14,747 nucleotides of DNA from a bacterium HR20 (lineage in GTDB: Bacteria > Bacteroidota > Ignavibacteria > Kapaibacteriales > NICIL-2): assembly GCA_002898675.1 (NCBI GenBank), contig BEHW01000051.1:1-14747 (forward strand), given 5' to 3'. The notes beneath the pieces were generated by a model, which had not been told where the DNA came from, did no database searches, and worked only from the letters and a program-made list of their open reading frames with translations. A program made the translations under genes and the position numbers. This document shows, piece by piece, positions 14,715 to 14,747 of the stretch (position 1 is its first letter; every line of letters starts with the position of its first letter).

Positions 14715-14747
14715 AGGCGAGGCTGCAGGGCACAGACGATGCCGGTC

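Larger units (their letters stand above)
14412..14747. repeat. 119-bp perfect tandem repeat array (2.8 copies, cut by window edge)
   Basis: Units begin at 14412, 14531 and 14650. The first two are full 119-bp copies, identical base for base by eye, and the third is identical for the 98 bp before the window ends. Each unit consists of a 65-bp imperfect palindrome followed by a 54-bp spacer. The period is not a multiple of three and the readings in all frames are short, so the array is not coding. The GTCAxGCTGAxCT core is the REP-like element whose spurious translations, such as LNLFQGL and CHAELGSAS, turn up in many bacterial genomes. The array may continue beyond the window. Confidence 0.93.

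Noticed and set aside
14429..14733. Short open frames on both strands in the tandem repeats
   Set aside because: They are translations of the REP-like palindrome; the 119-bp period shifts frame each copy, so no protein repeat is maintained.
14412..14747. CRISPR array
   Set aside because: The unit repeats entirely, spacer included, with a 119-bp period. A CRISPR array would have short direct repeats with differing spacers.

Overview
This window is about 58% GC by eye and is gene-dense, with short intergenic gaps and mostly weak or absent Shine-Dalgarno sequences. It looks like chromosomal housekeeping DNA from a bacterium of the Fibrobacterota-Chlorobiota-Bacteroidota (FCB) group, possibly a Kapabacteria/Ignavibacteria-like lineage. 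The reasons are a compact Thermus-like NuoG followed by NuoH and NuoI, a standalone LytR_C protein next to RsfS, a small secreted beta-barrel protein, and a perfect Bacteroidota-style TAnnTTTG promoter element upstream of recJ. The assignment is an inference and is only moderately secure.

Layout. (1) Bases 1-402 hold the 3' end of a Lon-like (LonB-type) AAA+ protease on the + strand. (2) Bases 424-6065 hold a minus-strand three-gene operon read leftwards: recJ (5'-3' single-strand exonuclease), a 1119-residue Dna2-like fusion of a PD-(D/E)XK nuclease and a UPF1-type SF1 helicase, and ruvC (Holliday junction resolvase). Helicase and ruvC overlap by 20 bp. Together they form a compact recombination-repair cassette. 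(3) A divergent gap of about 115 bp separates recJ from a plus-strand run of eight closely spaced genes, 6181-13759: rsgA, a small outer-membrane beta-barrel protein, nuoG, nuoH, nuoI, a LytR_C membrane protein, rsfS and argS. The run mixes ribosome maturation and silencing (RsgA, RsfS), translation (ArgRS) and the peripheral-arm/membrane junction of respiratory complex I (NuoGHI). (4) A minus-strand thioredoxin-like (redoxin) gene converges on argS and overlaps its 3' end by 23 bp. (5) From 14412 to the window edge there is a perfect 119-bp tandem repeat (two full copies and 98 bp of a third). Each copy contains a 65-bp REP-like imperfect palindrome.

No phage-defence island, CRISPR array, integrase, transposase, tRNA or rRNA was seen. 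The two most unusual items are the RecJ / Dna2-like / RuvC operon, whose nuclease domain has Asn in place of the usual motif-I His and no visible Fe-S cysteine set, and the 119-bp palindromic tandem array.
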